DNA of 64,000 nucleotides from assembly GCF_011927665.1 (NCBI RefSeq), contig NZ_JAATJA010000001.1, positions 105,019-169,018 on the forward strand, given 5' to 3'. Of this stretch, positions 1 through 6,899 are shown one piece after another (the first letter of the stretch is position 1; every line of letters begins with the position of its first letter). The position numbers and the translations under genes were made by a program. The DNA is from Desulfobaculum xiamenense (lineage in GTDB: Bacteria > Desulfobacterota > Desulfovibrionia > Desulfovibrionales > Desulfovibrionaceae). The notes under the pieces were generated by a model. It was not told the origin of the DNA and ran no database searches. It saw only the letters and a list, made by a program, of their open reading frames with translations.

Positions 1-15
1 GCGGTTGGATCTCGC

Positions 16-648
16 TTATCCTTGGATGTTGGTCAGCGTTGCCACTGTTACGGTCACCGCCTCTGTCGTTGGCGGGAGGTTGAAGGCCGTGAGGCGTGGT
101 GTGGCGCGTGTCGTGTCGATGATGGTCATGTGGCAGTGGAGCGGTGTTAGGGCGAAGATCTTCGCGAGGGGCATGCCGAGCGTCTGCGCGAGGATGACCC
201 GGATGACTCCCGCGTGCGTCACGGCGAGCGTTGTTCCCGGCATGGCGCATAGTGCCTCGAATTCCGGCATGACGCGCCGTGCGAGGTCCGTGAAGCTCTC
301 GCCGCCGGGTGGGCGATAGCCCGCGATGTCTCGCCCGCGCGCCGCGAATTCCGCTGGGCGTGTGTTGCGGATATCCTCGAACCGCATGCCGTCCCACTCG
401 CCGAGGTCGATTTCAGCGAGGGCCGGGCGCAGCAGCGGTTCAAGGCCACACACCCCGCCGATAACGTCCGCCGTGCGTCGCGTGCGCGAGAGGGGGCTTG
501 TGACGATGGTGCTGATTTCCACGTCGCGAAGCGCCTCTGCGGCTCGCAGTGCCTGCTCCTCGCCGCGTGGCGAAAGCGGCGGGTCCGTTCTGCCGATGGC
601 ACGCCCGGCGGCGTTTTCCGCCTCTCCATGTCTGACCAGGATGATCAT
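16..648 (-). CDS. Histidine phosphatase family protein (last gene of the molybdenum-hydroxylase operon)
   Basis: A 210-residue protein of the phosphoglycerate-mutase-like histidine phosphatase superfamily. The RHG motif (LVRHGEAE) is at the N-terminus, with the phospho-acceptor His at residue 7; the second catalytic His lies in VTHAGVIR near residue 145. Length is typical of small CobC/PhpA-like phosphatases. The ATG at 648 is chosen because it sits in an ATGA overlap with the stop of the upstream gene, although the frame stays open further upstream. Being last in an operon for a molybdenum hydroxylase, it may remove a phosphate from a cofactor precursor or nucleotide; that is inference. The substrate cannot be read from sequence. 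Confidence 0.85.
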   Translation of the reverse strand: MIILVRHGEAENAAGRAIGRTDPPLSPRGEEQALRAAEALRDVEISTIVTSPLSRTRRTADVIGGVCGLEPLLRPALAEIDLGEWDGMRFEDIRNTRPAEFAARGRDIAGYRPPGGESFTDLARRVMPEFEALCAMPGTTLAVTHAGVIRVILAQTLGMPLAKIFALTPLHCHMTIIDTTRATPRLTAFNLPPTTEAVTVTVATLTNIQG

Positions 649-1784
649 CCTTCCAACTCCGGTATCGCCTCGATGAGCAAGTCCGGCATGTGGACACGTG
701 CCTCGGTCTCGAAGCGGGTACACAGGGCGCGCGCACGCGAGAGGCGCTCGCGGATGGCGCGGCTCGCCGCCGGATCGCGCAGCCATTGCCGCAGGCGCTC
801 GCCGTAGCGCTCGTTGATGGTGACGATGCGCGTGCCGCTGACGAACTTGTCCGCGAGAAAGACGATTTCCCGTTCCGTGATCGGCGCGTCTTCTGGGAGT
901 GAAATGTCGCGGTGCGCCCCGACAATTTCCGCGATGGCGTCGAATCCCCATGTCTTCAAGAGTTCCGCTCCGGCCGCTTCGTGATGGTGCCGCCCCTTGG
1001 CGAGATCGTGCAGCAGCGCTGCGGCGTGGGCCATTTCCGTGTCCAGCGGTGGAGCGTCCCGTCGGGTTCTGTTCAGCGCTTCGGCCATGATGCGCGCCGC
1101 CTGCGCCACCACACGACAGTGCTCGCGGGTGTCGGGCGCGGTGTCGGCCATGTCCCATAGTGCGAGGCATTCGTCAGTGGTGGGCGTTGCGCGGTGCTGG
1201 GCGAGGTTGCGCGCCGCCACGTAGTCTGCGGGCGTGTCGAGGTCGAGGAGAATGCCGCTGTCCGGCACGGCGATGTCATTGGCCTGCGCGTCGAAGCGTT
1301 CGAGAGCGCCGCGCAGGCCGTTTGCGCCGTCATGCGCGAGGATGGCATCGCGCAGATCGGCACGGATGAGCGGCGGATGCCCTCGCTCGCCTCGAAACGT
1401 CGGATAGGTCACCGGGGCATGGGCGCGGTCGAAGTCCTCAAGCAGAGCACGGATGCTTTCGCTGCGCACCAGCGGAATATCCACCGGCAGGACGAGGAAT
1501 CCGTCCACATCGGTGGGCAGAGCGTCCATGCCTGCCGTGATGGAGCTGAACATGCCATGCGCGTGGTCCGGGTTGTGGGCCGTGTGGGCATGGACGCCCC
1601 ACGCCGCTTGCTCGATGTCTTCGGCGGCGTGCCCGGTGACCACGATGATGTCGATGACGCCAGCCGTGCGTAGCGCTTCGACCACGCAGGACAGGACGCT
1701 GCCGTGTCCGAGGGGCATGAGCGCCTTGAGCCGTCCCATGCGCGAGGATTGCCCGGCAGCGGGCACGATGGCCGTTATGTTCAC
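645..1784 (-). CDS. MobA/MocA-like nucleotidyltransferase fused to an HD domain (DVU_1551-type)
   Basis: A 379-residue two-domain protein. The N-terminal ~200 residues are a MobA/MocA-type NTP transferase: nucleotide-binding start IVPAAGQSSRMGRLKALMPL and an acidic LVLPVDIPLV motif for metal and substrate. The C-terminal part has an HD phosphohydrolase signature (AALLHDLAKGRHHHEAAG). MocA-family enzymes attach CMP (MobA attaches GMP) to the molybdopterin cofactor, so cytidylylation of cofactor for Mop is the likely role. The HD domain could hydrolyse a nucleotide or a cofactor phosphate. Both ends overlap neighbours by 4 bp, so it is translationally coupled to xdhC upstream and the phosphatase downstream. 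Domain calls are firm; the exact reactions are inferred. Confidence 0.88.
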   Translation of the reverse strand: MNITAIVPAAGQSSRMGRLKALMPLGHGSVLSCVVEALRTAGVIDIIVVTGHAAEDIEQAAWGVHAHTAHNPDHAHGMFSSITAGMDALPTDVDGFLVLPVDIPLVRSESIRALLEDFDRAHAPVTYPTFRGERGHPPLIRADLRDAILAHDGANGLRGALERFDAQANDIAVPDSGILLDLDTPADYVAARNLAQHRATPTTDECLALWDMADTAPDTREHCRVVAQAARIMAEALNRTRRDAPPLDTEMAHAAALLHDLAKGRHHHEAAGAELLKTWGFDAIAEIVGAHRDISLPEDAPITEREIVFLADKFVSGTRIVTINERYGERLRQWLRDPAASRAIRERLSRARALCTRFETEARVHMPDLLIEAIPELEG

Positions 1785-2833
1785 TTTCGCGCCTCCGCGC
1801 GTTTCATGATGAGTTCGGAGATGATACTCACGGCGATTTCCTCCGGCGTCTGCGCTCCGATGGAGAGTCCGATGGGGCAGTGGCAGCGGTCGATATCCGC
1901 CTGCGTGAAGCCTTCCGCGCGCAGGGCGTCGTAGATGGCGTCGCGCTTGCGGATACTGCCGATCATGCCGACGTAGCGGGCGGGGGTCCGCAGGGCCTGC
2001 GCTAGCACGGTCTTGTCGTGCATGTGCCCGCGCGTGACGATGACGATGAAGGAATCCTCGCCGAGGCCAAGCTGCTTGAACTGGTCATGAAAGTCCGGCA
2101 GGACGCGGATTTCGTCGGCGTTCGGGAAGCGTTCGTCGCAGGCGAATTCCGCGCGGTCGTCGAGGACGATGGTCCGGAATCCCACCGACGCGGCAAGGCT
2201 CGCCGTGGGGCGGGAGACGTGCCCCGCGCCGAAGATGTACAGACTTGGCAGGGGGAGGAAGGATTCGGCCATGTAGCACTGGCCGTTTCGCATGCTCAGC
2301 ACCGGCTTGCCTGCGGTGAGGGATGCGTTGCGCAGCGTGGTGGCTTCGTCGGCGGGGAGTTCCGGCCAGTCGGGCACGGGCTGGCTGTCGGACAGAACTG
2401 TGCGCCCGGAGATGCGCGACGTGTCGCCTTTGTCTATGCGGGTGAAGAGGACGGCGCGCTGGCCGTGGCGTAGCCTGTCGTCCAGCGCCGTGTAGGCCGC
2501 GCTGGCCCAGCTGCTGGATGGAAGATGCTCCAGCAGCACGGATATCCTGCCGCCGCAGATCATGTCCGAACGCGCGGCCAACTCGTTGGAGAGGTCGAAC
2601 TCCCGGAACGCCGCGGCGCAGTCGCCCTGCGTGAAGAGTTCGGCCGCGGCGCGCTGGACCATGGCTTCCACGATGCCGCCGCCAACAGAGCCGTCGATGC
2701 AGCCGTCGCGGAAGACGAGCATCTTACTGCCCGATGTGCGCGGTGTGGAGCCGGAGTTGTCGATGATGGTGGCGATGACGAGGTCTTCGCCCGCTTCGAG
2801 ATGCTGGCGAATGTTGCGGATGAGCTGTTTCAT
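1781..2833 (-). CDS. xdhC: XdhC family molybdenum-hydroxylase maturation factor
   Basis: A 350-residue XdhC/CoxI protein. The N-terminal XdhC/CoxI domain (VIATIIDNSGSTPRTSGSKM, then SVGGGIVEA) is followed by a Rossmann-type C-terminal domain (LYIFGAGHVSRPTASLAASVGF, VIVTRGHMHDKTVL, YVGMIGSIRKR). XdhC proteins bind molybdenum cofactor, help its sulfuration and insert it into xanthine-dehydrogenase-family enzymes. Here the client is almost certainly the Mop aldehyde oxidoreductase at the head of the operon. The ATG at 2833 overlaps the upstream stop by 4 bp; the longer open frame upstream of it runs inside the ligase gene and is rejected. Confidence 0.93.
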   Translation of the reverse strand: MKQLIRNIRQHLEAGEDLVIATIIDNSGSTPRTSGSKMLVFRDGCIDGSVGGGIVEAMVQRAAAELFTQGDCAAAFREFDLSNELAARSDMICGGRISVLLEHLPSSSWASAAYTALDDRLRHGQRAVLFTRIDKGDTSRISGRTVLSDSQPVPDWPELPADEATTLRNASLTAGKPVLSMRNGQCYMAESFLPLPSLYIFGAGHVSRPTASLAASVGFRTIVLDDRAEFACDERFPNADEIRVLPDFHDQFKQLGLGEDSFIVIVTRGHMHDKTVLAQALRTPARYVGMIGSIRKRDAIYDALRAEGFTQADIDRCHCPIGLSIGAQTPEEIAVSIISELIMKRAEARK

Positions 2834-4164
2834 GTGGTTGCAACCTCCGGTGTGGAAGAGGTGATGGCGCGTTTTTCGAAGCCCGAGCCGATGCGTCCGT
2901 CGCTGTGGCGAACGCATGTCTCGATGGTGAGGCCGCATGTTTGGCGGGCGTGGACGATCTTCGGGATGAGCGCGGCGGCGTTTCGTACCGTGCGCGAGGG
3001 GTCTGCCCCGGGCAGTGTGTCTATCTCCAGTGTCAGCACGGGGCGGGCCGGGTTGAGGCTGGCCTGTAGGTCGAGTACGTCGGGAATGCGCAGGAGCAGT
3101 TCGTCCAGTTCCGCCTGATGAAGCGGTGTGTTGTCCGGTAGGATGGTAGCGTGGCCGATGCGGCCGGGGACATCGGCCAGTCGCCGCAGGGGCGAGCCGC
3201 AGGCGCAGGTTCCGGGGACGAGGCGGCCCATGTCGCCCGTGCGGTAACGGATGAGGGGCATGGCTCGTCGCGAGAGCGTGGTGATGACGATTTCGCCGTA
3301 GACGCCGTCGGGGACGGGAAGCCCGGTATCCTGGTCCGTAATTTCCATGAGAAAGTCCGGTTCGCGAAGATGCATGCCGGAGCCGGCGGCGCAGTCCACC
3401 GCCCCGCCGAGGCAGGTTTCCGTCATGCCCCAGTGGGTGAATATGTCACAGCCGAAGGCGCGGGCGATGGTGGTCGCCGCCGCGCCGGACAGGGTGTCCC
3501 AGCACATGAGCGCGGAACGGATGATGCCCCGCTCCAGCCCGAGATGCCGCCAGAGCTTGGCCACTGCCTGCACGTGGACGGGGGACCCGATGATGCACGA
3601 GGCCCGCGATGTCCACAGCAGGTCGAGTACGTCGGGGATGTTCGACGCATCGTCCGCGAAGACGGCCGTCGCCCCACGCCGTGCCACGGCCTCCGCGAAG
3701 AGCTTGCCCACGCCGCCGGGACGGTTTCCGGGCAGAAGCGCGAGGACCGTTTCGTCGGGCGGGACAATGGACTCCATGCCGTGGCGGAAGAATTCGATGG
3801 TGCGTTCGAGGTCTCCGGACGTGAAGAAGAAGCGCTTGGGCGCGCCGCTTGAGCCGGAACTGGACAGCGTGACCACACGGGCCACGTCGTCCTGCGAGAC
3901 GCACAGGAAATCTTCGGGGCGGGTGCGCAGGTCATCGGCGGAGGTTCGCGGAAGCATGGCGAGGGCCTGTGGTGTGCGCACCGCGTCGGGATCGACCCGC
4001 GCAAGACGGCGAGCATAGAAGGGGCTGGCGCATCGGGCGTGGGCGATGGTTCGACGCAGTTGACGGAACTGCCATTCGCGAAGGGTGTCGCGGTCCGGCG
4101 TTGGGGCGTCGGGCGGCAGCCCCATGCGCGAGACGAGCCAGCGGTCAAGTGGTGGACGCGGCAT
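2830..4164 (-). CDS. AMP-dependent CoA ligase-like protein (PaaK-like, DVU_1553 type)
   Basis: A 444-residue adenylate-forming enzyme resembling phenylacetate-CoA ligases. Visible motifs are the phosphate-binding loop LSSSGSSGAPKRFFFTSGD, the HWGMTETCLGG adenine/aryl motif, and RYRTGDMGR before the hinge. Such enzymes activate a carboxylate as acyl-AMP and usually pass it to CoA. No aromatic catabolism genes are nearby; it overlaps xdhC by 4 bp and the radical SAM gene by 20 bp, so it belongs to the Mop maturation operon. Its acid substrate is unknown; a modified pterin or an enzyme-delivered acyl group are only guesses. Confidence 0.85.
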   Translation of the reverse strand: MPRPPLDRWLVSRMGLPPDAPTPDRDTLREWQFRQLRRTIAHARCASPFYARRLARVDPDAVRTPQALAMLPRTSADDLRTRPEDFLCVSQDDVARVVTLSSSGSSGAPKRFFFTSGDLERTIEFFRHGMESIVPPDETVLALLPGNRPGGVGKLFAEAVARRGATAVFADDASNIPDVLDLLWTSRASCIIGSPVHVQAVAKLWRHLGLERGIIRSALMCWDTLSGAAATTIARAFGCDIFTHWGMTETCLGGAVDCAAGSGMHLREPDFLMEITDQDTGLPVPDGVYGEIVITTLSRRAMPLIRYRTGDMGRLVPGTCACGSPLRRLADVPGRIGHATILPDNTPLHQAELDELLLRIPDVLDLQASLNPARPVLTLEIDTLPGADPSRTVRNAAALIPKIVHARQTCGLTIETCVRHSDGRIGSGFEKRAITSSTPEVATT

Positions 4165-5524
4165 GCTGCGTGCTCCTGTACAGCGCGGTCCCGTCCGCGG
4201 CCGTGAGGTTGTAGGCGCAGAAGGGGACGAGCCTGCCGTCCGGTGCCGCCACATGGATGCAGCAGCCCTTCAGGCGTTCGAGGTCGAGAGTCCATGCGTC
4301 CTGAAAGGCCATGCCCGACACGGCGAGGATGTGCGTGCGCGCACGGGCGATGAAGCGGTCCAGATCGTCGGCGGGTTCCGGCGCGGTGGCGGTTGGTGGC
4401 GCGTCGGGCGCGGCCCACTGGCGGCGGACGAAGGCGCGTGACTGCTCGGCTCCCTCGGCGGCGGGGTGAGGCGTGCAGCAGCAGGCCGAGCGCCCGCCGG
4501 AGAGCCGTTCGAGGCGTCCGTCCTCCATGACGAGATAGTTGCCGTGGAACGAGCAGTGCGCGTGCTCGCAGGCCGGGGGCTGGAAGTCCGTGGCGCGGAT
4601 GGCTCCGTCGGTCTGGCGTTCCAGTGCGGTCATGATTTCTGGAAGCGTGATGCGTAGGCTGTCCGCCGGGGCCTGCGGATAGCGCCCGAAGTAGCTGATG
4701 GGCTGGAAGTGCACGCCGCGCACCCCCGGTGACAGCGACGCCGCGAGGCGCAGGATGTCGCCGAGGTTGTCGTCGTTGACGCCGGGGATGACCGTGGGCA
4801 CAAGGACCACGCCGATGCCCGCCGCAGTGAGGTTTTCGATGGCGGCGAGTTTGATGTCCAGCAGTTCGCGGCCCCGGATGGCGCGGTGGATGTCGTCGCG
4901 GGTGCCGTCGAATTGCAGAAATGCCGAATCCACGCCGCCCTCGGCCCAGCGTGCGGCGAGGTCGCGTTCGCGCCCGACGCGAAGGCCGTTGGTGTTGACC
5001 TGCACGAAGGGAAACCCGTGAGCCTTGGCCATGGCGGCGATGCGGGGCAGGTCGTCGCGCACGGCGGGTTCGCCGCCGGAGAGCTGGATGTTGCAGGCCC
5101 CGGCGCTGGGGCGGATCGTTTCCAGCAGATGGTCGAGTTCGTCTGGCGTGGGGTCTGGCCGGGCAGTACCCCCGGCGCTGGCAAAGCAGACCTCGCAGCC
5201 GAGGTCGCAGCGCCATGTGATTTCGATGAGCGCGGTGCAGGTGTGCTGGCCGTGGTCCGGGCACAGGCCGCAGTCGAAGGGACAGCCGCGTTCGATGGCC
5301 GTCGCCGTGGCAGGCGGGGCCGAGGGTGTCTTGGGGCGCGACCATTCGCCAAGGGACGGGCTGTCACGCCAGACCGGGGTGCTGAAGCGTCCGTGCTCCG
5401 GGCAGTCCTTGACGAGGCGGGTCTCGCCGCCAGCCGTGACGCGCCGGGCCGGGATGCGGCGCAGGCAGATTGGGCAGACGCTGGCCGTGGGCACGCTGTC
5501 GAAGCAGAAATCAGAAGGCGTCAT
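4145..5524 (-). CDS. Radical SAM protein, TrsS type, of the molybdenum-hydroxylase cluster
   Basis: A 459-residue radical SAM enzyme. The 4Fe-4S-binding CxxxCxxC is CDLGCEVC (Cys106, 110, 113). Just before it is a second cysteine motif, CPFDCGLCPDHGQHTC (81-96), characteristic of methyl- and C-C-bond-forming radical SAM enzymes such as the MJ0619 pterin methylase and tetraether lipid synthase families. An N-terminal CPIC...CPEHG knuckle and a Cys-Cys-Cys run near residue 350 add possible metal sites. Related proteins in this gene neighbourhood include selenoproteins; this copy reads through with cysteines and no in-frame TGA. Start ATG 5524 lies inside the end of the upstream gene (14-bp overlap). 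Confidence 0.85.
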   Translation of the reverse strand: MTPSDFCFDSVPTASVCPICLRRIPARRVTAGGETRLVKDCPEHGRFSTPVWRDSPSLGEWSRPKTPSAPPATATAIERGCPFDCGLCPDHGQHTCTALIEITWRCDLGCEVCFASAGGTARPDPTPDELDHLLETIRPSAGACNIQLSGGEPAVRDDLPRIAAMAKAHGFPFVQVNTNGLRVGRERDLAARWAEGGVDSAFLQFDGTRDDIHRAIRGRELLDIKLAAIENLTAAGIGVVLVPTVIPGVNDDNLGDILRLAASLSPGVRGVHFQPISYFGRYPQAPADSLRITLPEIMTALERQTDGAIRATDFQPPACEHAHCSFHGNYLVMEDGRLERLSGGRSACCCTPHPAAEGAEQSRAFVRRQWAAPDAPPTATAPEPADDLDRFIARARTHILAVSGMAFQDAWTLDLERLKGCCIHVAAPDGRLVPFCAYNLTAADGTALYRSTQHAASTT

Positions 5525-5981
5525 CGTCCCCCCGCCCTGTGGTGATGTCGAAGCCAGCGTTGGCAAGGATGCCGCACAGCGCGGCGTGGGCATCGGCGAG
5601 GAGCACTCCGCAGCGCGAGGGATTGGGCGCGGAGCAGTCGCCACCCGTGATGTCGCCGCAGGTGATGCCGCCGTGGCGGGCCGTGGCCGTGGCCCTGAAC
5701 CATTCCACATAGGATTCGAGGAGCAGCGGTAGGCGCTCGTCGGTGAGTTCGCCGTCCGTGCCGCGTCCGGCGTACAGGCCAAGTGCGCAGGCACCGCCGG
5801 TGAGGATGCCGCAGGTTCCGGAACATTCGCCAAGGCCGTGGCACAGGCCCTGCGCGGCGCGCACGAGGTCCGGGTTGTCGCGGCCCAGATCGTCGAGGAA
5901 GAGTTTCACGATGATCTGGCTACAGCAGTATCCGGCACCGGCCAGTTGCAGAATGCGCAGACCGGGATCATCCATCATCAT
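5511..5981 (-). CDS. C-GCAxxG-C-C family protein of the Mop cluster
   Basis: A 156-residue cysteine-rich soluble protein. GYCCSQ near residue 17, GLCHGLGECSGTCGILTGGA around 46-65, and further cysteines in ITCGDITGGDC and NPSRCGVLL fit the redox-active C-GCAxxG-C-C family. Paralogues occur beside the TrsS-type radical SAM gene in Desulfovibrio Mop operons, some with selenocysteine. It overlaps the next gene by 14 bp and the previous one by 14 bp, indicating coupling. A role as electron donor or sulfur/selenium carrier is plausible but unproven. Three Met codons open the frame, so the true N-terminus may be 1-2 residues shorter. Confidence 0.82.
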   Translation of the reverse strand: MMMDDPGLRILQLAGAGYCCSQIIVKLFLDDLGRDNPDLVRAAQGLCHGLGECSGTCGILTGGACALGLYAGRGTDGELTDERLPLLLESYVEWFRATATARHGGITCGDITGGDCSAPNPSRCGVLLADAHAALCGILANAGFDITTGRGDDDAF

Positions 5982-6681
5982 GGTGGGCCTCCGTGGGAAT
6001 GCCGTCGGTGACGGCGATGAGCAGAAGATAGCCGGGGCGCTTGCTCGGGCATTCGGGGAGGATGTCGGACGCCCCGACGAGGATCATCCGTGCGGCGAGC
6101 TCGGCCAGCAGGCGTGTGTGGTCTTCGAGGAGAACGACGCGCATGCCTGCATCGGCGAGGTCGCGGCGCAGGGTGTCGATGTTCAGAGCATGGGTGACGC
6201 AGGATTTTGCGGCGCTGTGTGCGGTCGTGGTCGCGGTGCAGGCGGTTGTCGAGATGCTGCGGTGATAGAGATCGGCGAGGATGAGGCGTCCGCCCGGCAT
6301 GAGGACTCGGCGGCATTCGTGGAGCGCCGCGCGCTGGTCCGGCAGGAGCGAGAGCACGCATTCGCAGATGACGGCACCGAGGCTGGCGTCACGAAACGGC
6401 AGGGATTGCGCGTCGGCCTGCGCGAAGGGCAGACCCTTTTTTGCCCCTTGCGGGATGGCGAGGTCTACGCCTACGGCCGCCAATGCGTGATGGCTACGCA
6501 GATGTTCCACCGTTGCGCCCGTGCCGCAGCCGAGGTCCAGCACTCGCGAATCCCCGGGGATGTGGGCGAGGTGCACGGCCTGATCCGTGAAGTCGAGTCC
6601 GCCGGGGCGCAAGGTCTGCCCCGCCACGGCGCGAAGGACCGGATGCCGCCAGAGCGGTTGGGCGCAGCCGTCGGCCGTCAT
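5968..6681 (-). CDS. Class I SAM-dependent methyltransferase (TrsM type)
   Basis: A 237-residue methyltransferase with the SAM motif VLDLGCGTGATVEHL near residue 50, motif II/III region FRDASLGAVICECVLSLLPD and post-motif RVLMPGGRLILADLY. Its end overlaps the C-GCAxxG-C-C gene, and it starts 2 bp after the small two-CxxC protein gene. The constant pairing of this methyltransferase with a radical SAM protein suggests that both modify one small molecule or one protein of the Mop system. The substrate is not identifiable from the sequence. The ATG at 6681 is used because the open frame upstream of it lacks a coding context and overlaps the neighbour extensively. Confidence 0.85.
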   Translation of the reverse strand: MTADGCAQPLWRHPVLRAVAGQTLRPGGLDFTDQAVHLAHIPGDSRVLDLGCGTGATVEHLRSHHALAAVGVDLAIPQGAKKGLPFAQADAQSLPFRDASLGAVICECVLSLLPDQRAALHECRRVLMPGGRLILADLYHRSISTTACTATTTAHSAAKSCVTHALNIDTLRRDLADAGMRVVLLEDHTRLLAELAARMILVGASDILPECPSKRPGYLLLIAVTDGIPTEAHHDDG

Positions 6682-6683
6682 GT

Positions 6684-6899
6684 CTACTTGTCCTCCAGCA
6701 GGCGCTCCACCTCGGCCATTTTCCCCAGAGCGAGCGATTCGGGCACCAGCACCAGCCCGCAGCGTGGGCAGGCGGGCAACTCCACGCGGAAGCGGCTTTC
6801 CAGATAGTCGAGCGTCACGGGCCGGGGGACGAGCGTTTCGCCGCAGGCTTCGCATGTCCAGTTGGAGAAATCCTCACTCAACACCTTCAGCGTACTCAT
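6684..6899 (-). CDS. Small two-CxxC (zinc ribbon or redox) protein, DVU_1557-like
   Basis: A 71-residue protein with two CxxC knuckles, CEAC and CPRC, about 30 residues apart, a typical spacing for a zinc ribbon or rubredoxin-like site. It is followed by a helix rich in charged residues (ALGKMAEVERLLEDK). The ATG at 6899 overlaps the stop of the dicluster-binding oxidoreductase by 4 bp, so the two are made together. It may be an electron carrier or zinc-stabilised adaptor for the large oxidoreductase. No enzymatic motif is present. Confidence 0.8.
   Translation of the reverse strand: MSTLKVLSEDFSNWTCEACGETLVPRPVTLDYLESRFRVELPACPRCGLVLVPESLALGKMAEVERLLEDK

Noticed and set aside
4145-5981. Selenocysteine (in-frame TGA) in the radical SAM or C-GCAxxG-C-C genes
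   Set aside because: Both frames run through with cysteine codons; no internal TGA was needed to complete them.
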